The notes below the pieces were generated by a model. It was given only the letters and a program-made list of their open reading frames with translations. It was not told the origin of the DNA and ran no database searches. Positions 1 to 8,291 of a stretch of 64,000 nt of DNA are shown here, piece after piece; positions within the stretch are counted from its first letter, which is position 1, and each line of letters begins with the position of its first letter. This DNA comes from Bacillus sp. USDA818B3_A (GTDB taxonomy: Bacteria; Bacillota; Bacilli; Bacillales; Cytobacillaceae), in assembly GCF_009928415.1 (NCBI RefSeq), contig NZ_JAABNN010000001.1, forward strand, positions 333,017-397,016, written 5' to 3'. A program made the translations under genes and the position numbers.

Positions 1-333
1 CCGACTAAGATCACTTAAAATATACAACCTAGCAGTTAATAAATATAAGTCTTCGTAGTTATTCCTGACATATTCTTCAATCGTGTCTAAACCTTTTATA
101 AAACTATCCACTAAGTAAAAAGTGTACTTGGCATCCCAAGAATATTTATTGATCCTTAATAGTTCATCGGCAATAATTTGAAATCTAAACTCCTCGACAA
201 ACAAGTTAACTTGGTACAATTTGTCAGGATTAAACCTTAAGCTATTTTTATATTTGTGATTTTTTTGAACATACTTAATAAAGTCATTAATATTTTCAGC
301 CAGCATGGTAGCTTTTTGCATTTCTAACTTCAT
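1..333 (-). CDS. Hypothetical protein, N-terminal part, cut by the window edge
   Basis: An open frame runs from an ATG at 333 to the left edge (111 codons, no stop). A strong ribosome binding site (AGAGGAGGAAG) lies 5' of the ATG. The peptide begins MKLEMQKATMLAENINDF and is rich in Lys, Tyr, Leu and Asn, soluble and predicted mostly helical, with no signal peptide or membrane segment. I do not recognise the family. It is divergent from the MarR operon, so the 334-492 interval may hold control elements for both. No function is proposed. Confidence 0.7.
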   Translation of the reverse strand, partial: MKLEMQKATMLAENINDFIKYVQKNHKYKNSLRFNPDKLYQVNLFVEEFRFQIIADELLRINKYSWDAKYTFYLVDSFIKGLDTIEEYVRNNYEDLYLLTARLYILSDLSR

Positions 334-403
334 TTCCGCACTTCCTCCTCTCCTTAACCAAAGTTTATGATTCACTCAAAAATCTGACACCCAATATTAA
401 TTG

Positions 404-433
404 TTGACAGAATTAAATGTACGCATATATAAT
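404..433 (+). promoter_or_regulatory. Sigma-A promoter of the marR-efflux operon
   Basis: A perfect -35 box TTGACA (404-409) and a perfect -10 box TATAAT (428-433) are separated by 18 bp. It fires towards the MarR gene and the efflux genes behind it. Confidence 0.85.
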
Positions 434-434
434 T

Positions 435-452
435 TATTTCGCATACGAAATA
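435..452. promoter_or_regulatory. Probable MarR operator (18-bp palindrome)
   Basis: TATTTCGCATACGAAATA is a palindrome except for one central base pair. It starts 2 bp after the -10 box, covers the transcription start region and precedes a marR gene, the usual layout of an autorepressed MarR operon. The regulator assignment is inferred from position. Confidence 0.75.
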
Positions 453-492
453 TTCTTATAGGTAATATTAGTACTTAGAAAGAAAGGAGGGC

Positions 493-930
493 TTGACAAT
501 AGACCTGCTTAATAATGAGATTTTAATGAGCTTTTTCCAAATTAACAAAGCCTACAATAGGCTTGTTAAATCTGATGCAGAAAGATTAGGAATTACTCCT
601 GTCCAATTAAAGGCACTATACAGAATTAACTTTAACCCGAATATCAGTTTAGGAGAACTGGCTGAAAAATTAAAACTGACCAACAGCACCGTTAGTGGAG
701 TTATTGACCGCCTTGTTCATAGTGGTTTAGTCGAAAGAGTGGCAGCTCCAGGGGATAGAAGGAGCGTTTCCATTCGGTTAACTGAGGAAGGCAGAAAAAG
801 ATTAGATCAGTTTAATTCTTCTGATTCGATATTAATGAAGAAGATCAAAGAAGTACTTGATTTACCAGAAGAGGAAATCTCGCACTTGCTGCGTCTTCAT
901 CAACTGGTTTTAGATAAGCTAACAATTTAG
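493..930 (+). CDS. MarR-family transcriptional regulator
   Basis: A 145-aa winged-helix repressor. Residues about 30-100 form the MarR DNA-binding fold, with a recognition helix around LTNSTVSGVIDRL and a wing with DRRSVSIRLTEEG. It is the first gene of a three-gene operon with a membrane fusion protein and a DHA2 exporter, so it most likely represses efflux and is released by a toxic ligand. The start is uncertain: the TTG at 493 lies only 2 nt after the AAGGAGG (484-490), while the first ATG is 35 nt away at 526; an unusual start between them is possible. The palindrome at 435-452 is its likely operator. Confidence 0.9.
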   Translation: MTIDLLNNEILMSFFQINKAYNRLVKSDAERLGITPVQLKALYRINFNPNISLGELAEKLKLTNSTVSGVIDRLVHSGLVERVAAPGDRRSVSIRLTEEGRKRLDQFNSSDSILMKKIKEVLDLPEEEISHLLRLHQLVLDKLTI

Positions 931-943
931 GAGGAATAATTGA

Positions 944-1597
944 ATGAGTACAAAACGTTTGCTGTTAGTCAACATTATTATTTTAATTATCTTGGTAGGT
1001 GGAGGCTTTGCCGGTTATGCCTACTACAATAAAGCCGTTAATTATTTATCAACGGATAATGCCCAAATCGCTGGACAACAAGTTACCGTTGCTGCCCCTG
1101 CTAGCGGGAAATTAACTGGATGGGAAGGCCAAGTTGGGGATAGCTTCACAAAAGACCAAACAATTGGAACCATCTTAACGACCGGAACAGACGGTCAGCC
1201 AACTGAAATGAAAGTAACTGTTCCCACGAACGGGACTGTCGTCCAAAGTAGTGCGGTTCAAAATTCATTCGTAGCTGCGGGAACGCCGCTTGCACAAGTG
1301 TATGATTTAACCAAATTATGGGTAACTGCCAATATTGATGAAACAAAAATTGACGAAATTGCTGTTGGGCAAGATGTTGATATTTATGTGGATGCTTACC
1401 CTAATTCAACCTTAAAAGGTAAAGTACAGCAAATTGGTTTAGCGACTGCAGGAACCTTTTCTTTGTTGCCTAGCTCAAATAACACGGCTAACTATACAAA
1501 AGTTACACAAGTTGTTCCTGTAAAAGTTTCTATTGATGACAATAAAGGTGTAGGAATTGTTCCTGGTATGAACGTGACCGTGCGAATTCATAAGTAG
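944..1597 (+). CDS. HlyD/EmrA-type membrane fusion protein
   Basis: A 217-aa periplasmic-adaptor-like protein for the exporter encoded next. Residues about 5-27 form one N-terminal membrane anchor. The rest is a biotinyl/lipoyl-like hairpin (VTVAAPASGKLTGW, later VTVPTNGTVVQS) and a beta-barrel region (LWVTANIDETKIDEI). It is shorter than EmrA of Gram-negatives because the long coiled coil is missing, as is normal in Firmicutes. ATG start with GGAGGAATAATTGA upstream. It lies 13 nt after marR and 8 nt before the MFS gene, so the three are one operon. Confidence 0.9.
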   Translation: MSTKRLLLVNIIILIILVGGGFAGYAYYNKAVNYLSTDNAQIAGQQVTVAAPASGKLTGWEGQVGDSFTKDQTIGTILTTGTDGQPTEMKVTVPTNGTVVQSSAVQNSFVAAGTPLAQVYDLTKLWVTANIDETKIDEIAVGQDVDIYVDAYPNSTLKGKVQQIGLATAGTFSLLPSSNNTANYTKVTQVVPVKVSIDDNKGVGIVPGMNVTVRIHK

Positions 1598-1605
1598 GTG
1601 ATAAA

Positions 1606-3423
1606 ATGTCAATATATATCACGGTTTATGCCATTTTGTGTATTCTGGTGCTGCTATTAATCAATTTTGGTTTTTTCAAACAAAAAAAACCGAAGTTGAA
1701 TCAAACTGAAGCAGAAAATCAAGAGGTTAAAAGTCCTCCATCACGGATAAATAAAAATATGAATCAACAAGATTTATCCAATGAAGTGGAAGAAATGCTT
1801 GAAGCTAACGCAATTGCTGAGCCAGCTTTGGAGTATGTTCAAGCCGAGGTACAGCCGAAAGAAGAAATATCCAGACAGTCCCGACAGACTGAAAAGGAAA
1901 CCGAAAAATCTTCAGGAACCGGAAAAATCCTTTCGGCATTAATGCTTGGTGCATTTGTTGCTATTCTTAACCAAACGTTACTCAATGTAGCGATTCCACA
2001 TATCATGAATGATTTAGGTGTTTCAGCCAATACTGTACAATGGCTCTCAACGGGTTATATGCTCGTAAATGGAATTCTGATTCCAGTTACAGCTTATTTA
2101 ATTGAGAAATTCGGAACAAGGAAACTTTTTATTTCCGCGATTTCCCTATTTACCATAGGTTCGTTAGTTTGTTCCCTATCATTTAATTTTACCATGCTGA
2201 TGGTCGGACGGGTCATCCAAGCTAGTGGTGCTGGAATTATTATGCCATTGTTAATGACCGTCTTTTTTGCCCTATTCCCTCCTGAAAAACGTGGGAAAGC
2301 GATGGGCCTCATGGGAGTGGTTATGATCTTCGCTCCTGCAATTGGTCCGACACTATCTGGATGGCTCATTGGTCATTATTCATGGAGATTATTGTTTGAC
2401 ATTGTTATTCCAATCGGTGTGATTGACTTAATCCTTAGTTTCCTATGGATGAAAGACGTTACTAAAACAACAAATCCAAAATTCGATTTCCCAGGGTTAT
2501 TATTTTCAACCTTAGGTTTTGGATTTTTGTTATATGGGTTTAGTGAAGCCGGAAATGATGGCTGGAGCAGCGGTACTGTTGTAGTTTCATTAACTATCGG
2601 AGTTTTATTTATTTTAGCCTTTATCTGGCGTGAGTTAACAACCGATAAACCTATGTTGGATTTAAGGGTGTTTAAATATGATATCTTTGCATTAACCACG
2701 ATTATTAGTATGATCGTCAATATGGCCATGTTTGGTGCGATGATCTTACTCCCTATTTATTTGCAGAATATCCGTGGTTTTACCGCATTAGAATCAGGTT
2801 TATTAATGCTCCCTGGTGCCATTGTTATGGGAATTATGTCACCGATCTCAGGTGCACTTTTTGATAAAATTGGGGCGAGATGGCTTGGAGTAATTGGTTT
2901 AACGATAACCGTTATTACCACATGGCAATTTACTAAATTAAGTATGTCAACAAGCTATACCCATCTCATGGTGCTTTATGTGCTTAGGATGTTCGGAATG
3001 TCTTTCATTATGATGACAATCATGACAGAAGGTCTGAACCAATTGCCTCGACACTTAGGGGCACACGGTACGGCTGCATCCAATACGGCAAGGCAAGTAG
3101 CCGGAAGTATTGGAACAGCATTCCTTGTGACGGTGATGAGTTCAAGATCAGATCTCCATTATGGACAATATTTAAGCACAATGACTAGTGCGAACCCTTT
3201 CATCGCTGGTCAATTTTCGCAACTCACTCAAGGTTTATCCGCTTTAGCCCATGTGCCGGCTGCGGCTGGAAAACAACTGACTACCTATGTCCTTTATGGG
3301 CAGGTCATGAAGCAAACAACAATAGATGGAATCAATGATGCATTTATTGTTTCGACCATTATTGCTTTTATCGCGCTGGTTTTAGTCTTCTTTGTAAAAC
3401 GGGCACAAATAAAAGAACAATAA
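1606..3423 (+). CDS. DHA2-family MFS multidrug exporter with long N-terminal extension
   Basis: A 605-aa drug:proton antiporter of the EmrB/QacA (14-helix) family. The transporter core starts near residue 106 (KILSALMLGAFVAILNQTLL) and has the family motifs LNVAIPHI, TGYMLVNGILIPVTAYL and GAGIIMPL. The oddity is the first 105 residues: a single hydrophobic helix (about 3-22) followed by about 80 polar, Glu/Gln/Lys-rich residues, probably a disordered linker. Typical DHA2 proteins of about 480-510 aa lack this. RBS AGGTGAT, ATG start. Last gene of the MarR operon, followed by a terminator. Confidence 0.92.
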   Translation: MSIYITVYAILCILVLLLINFGFFKQKKPKLNQTEAENQEVKSPPSRINKNMNQQDLSNEVEEMLEANAIAEPALEYVQAEVQPKEEISRQSRQTEKETEKSSGTGKILSALMLGAFVAILNQTLLNVAIPHIMNDLGVSANTVQWLSTGYMLVNGILIPVTAYLIEKFGTRKLFISAISLFTIGSLVCSLSFNFTMLMVGRVIQASGAGIIMPLLMTVFFALFPPEKRGKAMGLMGVVMIFAPAIGPTLSGWLIGHYSWRLLFDIVIPIGVIDLILSFLWMKDVTKTTNPKFDFPGLLFSTLGFGFLLYGFSEAGNDGWSSGTVVVSLTIGVLFILAFIWRELTTDKPMLDLRVFKYDIFALTTIISMIVNMAMFGAMILLPIYLQNIRGFTALESGLLMLPGAIVMGIMSPISGALFDKIGARWLGVIGLTITVITTWQFTKLSMSTSYTHLMVLYVLRMFGMSFIMMTIMTEGLNQLPRHLGAHGTAASNTARQVAGSIGTAFLVTVMSSRSDLHYGQYLSTMTSANPFIAGQFSQLTQGLSALAHVPAAAGKQLTTYVLYGQVMKQTTIDGINDAFIVSTIIAFIALVLVFFVKRAQIKEQ

Positions 3424-3427
3424 AAGG

Positions 3428-3466
3428 ATAGAGGCCTTCCCAATAATGGGAAGACCTCTATTTTTA
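3428..3466 (+). terminator. Rho-independent terminator of the efflux operon
   Basis: A stem TAGAGGCCTTCCC / GGGAAGACCTCTA with a 6-nt loop is followed by TTTTTATTTT, directly behind the exporter stop codon. Confidence 0.9.
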
Positions 3467-3521
3467 TTTTATCACAAAATTCGCTCGGAAAAGCTTTTAG
3501 CAGCTTCAAAATGAATGTCTA

Positions 3522-4283
3522 CTATAGTCCCAGCGCTTTTCTCGTTGCTGGCCCCACAATGCCATCTACTTGTAAATGTTTAGCTTTTTGGAATTTACGG
3601 ACTGCACTATCGGTATTTGCTCCAAAGATACCATCAGTTCCTTTGGTGCTGTATCCAAGTGATGTTAGTTTTTTCTGAAGGGTCACTACAGCTGGCCCTC
3701 TGCTGCCCTTTTTCAAGATTTCCGTAATTGGAGTAACAGGGACAGAAGGTGAACCTTTGCCGCCTTTTAAGCCGTTTGCCACTGCGATTGCATCAAAGGA
3801 ACTTTTCGAAGTCGTAATAACCACAGGGGTATTAATAGGCACCTGGTTAAACAGCCACTCGACCTCATTATCATACATGCGGATACAGCCGCTGCTCACA
3901 TATTTGCCAATCGAGCTTGGGTTGTTGTTACCATGAATCGCATAGGTAGTCCCCCATGTTCCGCGGGCATTTAACCCAAGCCAGCGATTGCCTAATGGAT
4001 TGCGTGGATCTCCTCCTGGAATTCCCCCCTTGTAGTATGGACGGTTAACAATCTTAGTGACAATTTTAAACTTGCCCTCTGGTGTTAAAGATTGACTCCG
4101 TCCCGTTCCTACTTTAAATTCTCTTTTCAAGCTGCCGTTTTCAAAATAGGCGAGACGATTGTTTGCTTTGTTAATGATAATAAACTTGTTGACAGTCGCC
4201 GCCGAACTCGAGGGCACCCAAAAACATAAACTAAACAACAATAGAAAAGCTGTACTAATAAAAACCAACCATTTTCTCTGCAA
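3522..4283 (-). CDS. Secreted L,D-transpeptidase (YkuD domain) with peptidoglycan-binding domain
   Basis: A 253-aa enzyme predicted to make 3-3 cross-links or exchange D-amino acids in the cell wall. A signal peptide (about 1-29, cut after SSSAA) leads to a YkuD domain (about 33-160) with the catalytic set His117 (AIHGNN) and Cys133 (SSGCIRM). A PG_binding_1 repeat (about 190-252, ending DGIVGPATRKALGL) follows. Many Bacillus YkuD proteins carry LysM instead. The start is TTG, 7 nt after GGGGGGA. It has its own upstream region, where a CATACAATA box (4324-4332, minus strand) resembles a sporulation sigma-E/K -10; that is weak evidence. Confidence 0.93.
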   Translation of the reverse strand: MQRKWLVFISTAFLLLFSLCFWVPSSSAATVNKFIIINKANNRLAYFENGSLKREFKVGTGRSQSLTPEGKFKIVTKIVNRPYYKGGIPGGDPRNPLGNRWLGLNARGTWGTTYAIHGNNNPSSIGKYVSSGCIRMYDNEVEWLFNQVPINTPVVITTSKSSFDAIAVANGLKGGKGSPSVPVTPITEILKKGSRGPAVVTLQKKLTSLGYSTKGTDGIFGANTDSAVRKFQKAKHLQVDGIVGPATRKALGL

Positions 4284-4586
4284 ATTGATCCCCCCAACAC
4301 CCCATTTAAATATTCAATCCGTGTATTGTATGTAGGCGGGCAAATCCACATTACTATTTTAATGAGTCCTATTTCATGTTTATTTAGTCTGTGGGACACC
4401 CGCCCTGCCACTATATAACTATTTCTACATATTCTTCCTATTTCCTTTTCAGCGGGAAAAATTATTCAGAATAATCTGCATCTAAAGACTAAACCGGCAG
4501 GCTCATCCCCGTTTCATAAAGTAAGTTGTTTGATTTAACTGGTTTGAGGGAATGTACAGCTGTATATCTTAATGAAGGAGTGAAAA
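4284..4586. other. Divergent intergenic region
   Basis: 303 bp between the divergently transcribed L,D-transpeptidase and DUF3243 genes. Apart from the CATACAATA box at 4324-4332 (minus) and the RBS AAGGAG before 4590, I see no palindrome, riboswitch or coding signal. Reading frames here lack ribosome binding sites. Confidence 0.5.
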
Positions 4587-4589
4587 GTG

Positions 4590-4886
4590 ATGGATAAATA
4601 TTTGAATGAAGAGAATATTGAAAATCAGATTAGTAAAAATGGAGACGCCCTATCAAGTTTTGATGATTTTAGGGAATTCCTGAGTGGAAAAGTCAGATTA
4701 GGAGAAAAATTGGGTCTGGATGAAGAGCAATTAGCCAATTCTGCTCAAAAAGTAGCTAATTACCTAGCCGAAAAGCAGCCTCCAAAAAATTCTGAGGAAC
4801 GTTTATTGCAGGAGCTTTGGAACGTTGGTACAGAGGAAGAACAGCACAAACTGGCCCATATGCTGGTAAGGCTAGTACAGGAATAG
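4590..4886 (+). CDS. DUF3243 family protein (YmfJ-like)
   Basis: A 98-aa, acidic, soluble, helical protein. The region SSFDDFREFLSGKVRLGEKLG and the C-terminal ELWNVGTEEEQHKLAHMLVRLVQ match the DUF3243 family (B. subtilis YmfJ, about 85 aa), whose function is unknown. This copy has about 20 extra N-terminal residues. Two ATG codons lie in tandem (4587 and 4590) behind AAGGAGTGAAAAGTG; the second has the better spacing. It is monocistronic, ending at a bidirectional terminator. Confidence 0.85.
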   Translation: MDKYLNEENIENQISKNGDALSSFDDFREFLSGKVRLGEKLGLDEEQLANSAQKVANYLAEKQPPKNSEERLLQELWNVGTEEEQHKLAHMLVRLVQE

Positions 4887-4895
4887 AAAACATTA

Positions 4896-4935
4896 AAAGA
4901 ACTAACCCTGCCTTTTAAGGGTTAGTTCTTTTTTT
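4896..4935. terminator. Bidirectional terminator
   Basis: A stem AAGAACTAACCCT / AGGGTTAGTTCTT with T-runs on both sides lies between the convergent DUF3243 and permease genes. Confidence 0.9.
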
Positions 4936-4939
4936 GCCA

Positions 4940-6304
4940 TTAGGCTGAAATCCTTATATTCTTGTCCTTTTTCCTTCTTATAGAATACAAAATAATTAAA
5001 AGAATAAACCAAATCGGCGTCATTAATAAAGCAGTACGTGTAGCTTCTGCGAACAGCATTACAACTAGAATAAAAGCAAATAAGGCTAATACCGCATAGT
5101 TGATAAATGGTGTAAATGGCGCTTTAAAAGTTGATTTTTTTCTAAGGTCAGGACGAAGTTTCCGATAACGCAAATGACAAACTAAAATAATCCCCCAAAC
5201 CCAGATAAAACAAATCGCACTAATTGTAGTTACGATTCCAAAAGCTTGTTCTGGAATCAATTTGCTTAACAGCGCTCCAACTGATAACACAAAGCTTGAG
5301 ACCAATAACGCACTGCTTGGTACATAGTTCTTATTTAACTTCGCAAAAAATGATGGTCCTTGCTGATTACTGCTTAAATTAAAAAGAATTCGGCTTGTTG
5401 AAAACAAACCACTGTTGCAGGCTGAAGCAGCAGATGTCAGCACGACAAAATTAATAATTCCTGCTGCAATCGGAATTCCTACTAAACTAAATGTTTTTAC
5501 AAAAGGACTATTTTCAGCATTTAACTGTGTCCACGGATTGATACATAATAGAATGAATAAGGCCCCTACATAGAAGAAGAGAATCCTAACCGGAATTTTA
5601 TTAATTGCTGATGGGATATTCTTTCGTGGATCAGATGTTTCTGCAGCTGATACTCCCACCAATTCAACACCGACATAGGCAAATACGACCATCTGGAAAG
5701 AAAGTAAAAAGCCTGATACACCATGCGGGAAAAGACCGCCATGTTCCCAGATATTTGTTACTGAAACTGTACCTGCATCCGTATTGAAACCAATTATTAG
5801 CAGAATAATGCCAATTCCAATGAGTGCAAGAATAGTGATGACTTTAATTAAAGCAAACCAAAACTCTAACTCCCCAAATAATTTTACAGTAAGTAAATTG
5901 AGACCCAATAAGATCACTAAGCAGACAATCGCCGGAACCCATTGCGGAATATCAAACCAATATTGAACATACACACCAACAGCAATAATGTCAGCCATAG
6001 CTGTCATGATCCAACAAAACCAATAGGTCCAGCCTGTAACATATCCAGCCCAAGGGCCGATATAATCCTCGGCAATGTCTGTAAAAGACTTATAGCCTGA
6101 TTTCGATAATAAAAGTTCCCCTAACGCTCTCATCACAAAAAAACAGGCGATTCCAACAATGACATATGCAAACATAATCGATGGTCCTGCGAGCTGGATC
6201 GCTTTACCAGACCCTAAAAATAATCCAGTTCCAATTGTTCCGCCTATCGCAATCAGCTGTACATGGCGATTTTTTAAATCCCTTTTCAATTCATGTTGTG
6301 CCAC
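4940..6304 (-). CDS. Amino acid permease, glycine/D-alanine/D-serine (CycA) type, under a glycine riboswitch
   Basis: A 454-aa APC-superfamily permease with 12 predicted membrane helices. The N-terminus has IGGTIGTGLFLGSGKAI and the MRALGELLLS segment typical of the CycA/AAT branch, which takes up glycine, alanine and D-serine by proton symport. Substrate assignment is strengthened by the glycine aptamer in its leader (6478-6550). The start is GTG at 6304, 7-8 nt after AGGGGG; no closer ATG fits. Monocistronic, with its own promoter, riboswitch, intrinsic terminator in the leader and terminator at the end. Confidence 0.92.
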   Translation of the reverse strand: MAQHELKRDLKNRHVQLIAIGGTIGTGLFLGSGKAIQLAGPSIMFAYVIVGIACFFVMRALGELLLSKSGYKSFTDIAEDYIGPWAGYVTGWTYWFCWIMTAMADIIAVGVYVQYWFDIPQWVPAIVCLVILLGLNLLTVKLFGELEFWFALIKVITILALIGIGIILLIIGFNTDAGTVSVTNIWEHGGLFPHGVSGFLLSFQMVVFAYVGVELVGVSAAETSDPRKNIPSAINKIPVRILFFYVGALFILLCINPWTQLNAENSPFVKTFSLVGIPIAAGIINFVVLTSAASACNSGLFSTSRILFNLSSNQQGPSFFAKLNKNYVPSSALLVSSFVLSVGALLSKLIPEQAFGIVTTISAICFIWVWGIILVCHLRYRKLRPDLRKKSTFKAPFTPFINYAVLALFAFILVVMLFAEATRTALLMTPIWFILLIILYSIRRKKDKNIRISA

Positions 6305-6373
6305 TTTTAATTCCCCCTAATGGTAGTAATATTCCTTCATATCCATGTGAAATATTGAACATGAAGTAAACCA

Positions 6374-6404
6374 ATAAAAAAAGATTGGAGGCATCTCCAA
6401 TCTC
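6374..6404 (-). terminator. Leader terminator (expression platform) of the glycine riboswitch
   Basis: On the minus strand AGATTGGAG-ATGC-CTCCAATCT is followed by TTTTTTT, between the aptamer and the permease start. It is a classic attenuator hairpin, so glycine binding upstream should alter its folding. Confidence 0.85.
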
Positions 6405-6648
6405 TTAAGGGCGTAAGAATAACAAATAATATCTATTACTCTATTCGTGAAAGAATAATAAATAGTCTTCGTACTCTTCTGTCCTTTTGCCTGAGATTGT
6501 GAACCCTTCGGCGCCGCATGTAACTGCGGTCTCTCCAGAAGCTGCTCCTGCTATAGTGTGACCCATAGCAATCATAGCTTGCTACATATTCAGTTATTTT
6601 AGTTGAAATGAAGCATTCAACTCCAGGATACAAACTATCCTTGAATAA
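6405..6648 (-). promoter_or_regulatory. Glycine riboswitch (single conserved aptamer, possible 5' ghost aptamer)
   Basis: Minus-strand RNA contains the conserved glycine aptamer core between about 6550 and 6478: GGAGAGACCGCAG, then GCCGAAGGG, then the hallmark CTCAGGCAAAAGGACAG. Only one such core is present. The roughly 90 nt 5' of it fold into hairpins (for example GAGTTGAATG...CATTTCAACT) that could be the degenerate partner seen in singlet glycine riboswitches. The element lies between a good promoter and a leader terminator, upstream of an amino acid permease. Transporter-linked glycine switches are often OFF switches, but the sign is not visible here. Confidence 0.92.
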
Positions 6649-6654
6649 TTTTTA

Positions 6655-6683
6655 ATTTTAGTAGTATTATTCGGTTTTGTCAA
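6655..6683 (-). promoter_or_regulatory. Sigma-A promoter of the glycine riboswitch leader
   Basis: On the minus strand a perfect TTGACA (6683-6678) and TAAAAT (6660-6655) are 17 bp apart, placing the start of the RNA near 6648, just upstream of the aptamer. Confidence 0.85.
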
Positions 6684-6860
6684 CAAAAATATTTATCCTA
6701 TTCTATCTTCCCCTTAGTTCCCTTTTAAAAATAAATTTCACAGGACAATACGCTTGTCCAAACCGGATGGATGGTATATACATAAATAAAATAATAAGAC
6801 ACATTTTGAACCTTTCAACAATGTTCTCTCATTAAAATGTAATGAAAGGAGATTAGTATA

Positions 6861-8222
6861 TTGCTAATTTTCATAAGTGATCTACACCTTATGGACCACA
6901 CAGCAGGCAGGCACCAGTTGGAAACGTCCACATTTAGAGATATTTTTAGAGAACTTGCCAGACAAGCACAGGAAGCTGTCAGTCCATTTCCCCCTCAAAA
7001 TCAAGAGATTAAAATCATTTTATTAGGAGATATCTTTGATCTTATCCGAACTGAATCCTGGTTTATCAACAAGAATACGGGAGAAGAGATCGATCTAAAG
7101 AATCGCCCTTGGGGAAACCCATCAAAGAAAACGGAGGAAATTGCCGCCGATATATTAAACAATATCATCAAAGAGAATGAAGAAATCTTTTCTATCCTAT
7201 CAGGTAATGAGTGGGAATCGCTAGGATTTCCTAAGAAACCAGAAATCATTTACATTCAAGGAAATCACGATCGTTTGTGTAATGTTTATCCTTCTTTAAG
7301 AAAACAAGTGATTGATGTATTAGACCTTAAGCAGCAAATGCCAATCGAACCGTTCCCAACCTGCTTTAAAGCAGAAGAATATAGTGTCTTTGCAAGACAT
7401 GGCCACGAATGGGACCCGTATAATTTTGAAGGTGACTATCAGACTCTTAATAATTACTATCAGACACCTATTGGGGATGTTATAGCCTCAGAGATTGCCT
7501 CCAAGCTTCCCATTGAAGTTGGCAAGCGACTAAGGGATACCCATTTACCAGAAAAGGATATCATTCAAATCTGTAATAATTTCCGAAACCTTTTCGATGT
7601 TAGGCCGTTATCAGCGATCATTCCTTGGCTATCTTTTCAGGTCCAGCGGTACGAGAAGTACGGGGAAAAGATCCAACAGGAACTTAATTCAGCATTCCGC
7701 AAGGTCGGAGAGGAATTTATGGAGATTGAATTTGTTAAGGACTGGATTAAAAGAAATGATAAGATCTGGAACCCGCTTGATCATGGGGATGTAATTCAGT
7801 TATTAGGAACGGTTTTGAGAAGTTTCGATGTTAGTAATTCGGAATGGAAGCTTAAGATATTTGAAAAATTCAACCAAGTTAAAGAACTATGGTCTCTAGA
7901 TGAATATCTATTAGGTGCAAAAAAAGACTTTGAAAAACTACCAAGTCACTATTCTTATGTTCTTTACGGGCATACCCATACCCCGGTGCAATACCCTATT
8001 AATGTAGTGATGGATAAGGCAAGTGCAAAATCGACAGAACAAGTTTATTTGAATACTGGTACATGGCGCCCTAGGAATATTCAATCCTTATCAGGAACAG
8101 GCTTTTCGACCTGGAACCACCTTACCTACACGACCATTTATAAGCCTGGCGAAATCATGGATGGACAAGTATGTAACACGCCCGCGTTTAATACATGGAC
8201 AGGTTATATAAAAAAAATATAA
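6861..8222 (+). CDS. Calcineurin-like metallophosphoesterase
   Basis: A 453-aa cytosolic protein with all blocks of the two-metal phosphoesterase fold in order: SDLHLMDH (residues 6-13), LLGDIFDL (about 53-60), QGNHDR (about 131-136), ARHGHEW (about 176) and YGHTHTP near residue 373. These give the Asp/His/Asn ligands. The substrate is unknown; the architecture with a helical middle (about 190-350) is longer than simple YfcE or LpxH enzymes. The start is TTG at 6861, 10 nt after AAAGGAG. It appears monocistronic, between the riboswitch-permease unit and a strong terminator. Confidence 0.88.
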   Translation: MLIFISDLHLMDHTAGRHQLETSTFRDIFRELARQAQEAVSPFPPQNQEIKIILLGDIFDLIRTESWFINKNTGEEIDLKNRPWGNPSKKTEEIAADILNNIIKENEEIFSILSGNEWESLGFPKKPEIIYIQGNHDRLCNVYPSLRKQVIDVLDLKQQMPIEPFPTCFKAEEYSVFARHGHEWDPYNFEGDYQTLNNYYQTPIGDVIASEIASKLPIEVGKRLRDTHLPEKDIIQICNNFRNLFDVRPLSAIIPWLSFQVQRYEKYGEKIQQELNSAFRKVGEEFMEIEFVKDWIKRNDKIWNPLDHGDVIQLLGTVLRSFDVSNSEWKLKIFEKFNQVKELWSLDEYLLGAKKDFEKLPSHYSYVLYGHTHTPVQYPINVVMDKASAKSTEQVYLNTGTWRPRNIQSLSGTGFSTWNHLTYTTIYKPGEIMDGQVCNTPAFNTWTGYIKKI

Positions 8223-8234
8223 GGTGACTCTAAG

Positions 8235-8271
8235 CAAAAAAAAGAATGGTGACTGGCACCATTCTTTTTTC
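8235..8271. terminator. Bidirectional terminator
   Basis: A stem AAAGAATGGTG / CACCATTCTTT with A-run and T-run on the two sides, between two convergent genes. Confidence 0.9.
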
Positions 8272-8291
8272 CTTACCTACTGAAACTAGAC

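Noticed and set aside
4127..4411. 94-codon minus-strand frame overlapping the L,D-transpeptidase start
   Set aside because: It overlaps the real gene in another frame, has no RBS, and its product is compositionally odd.
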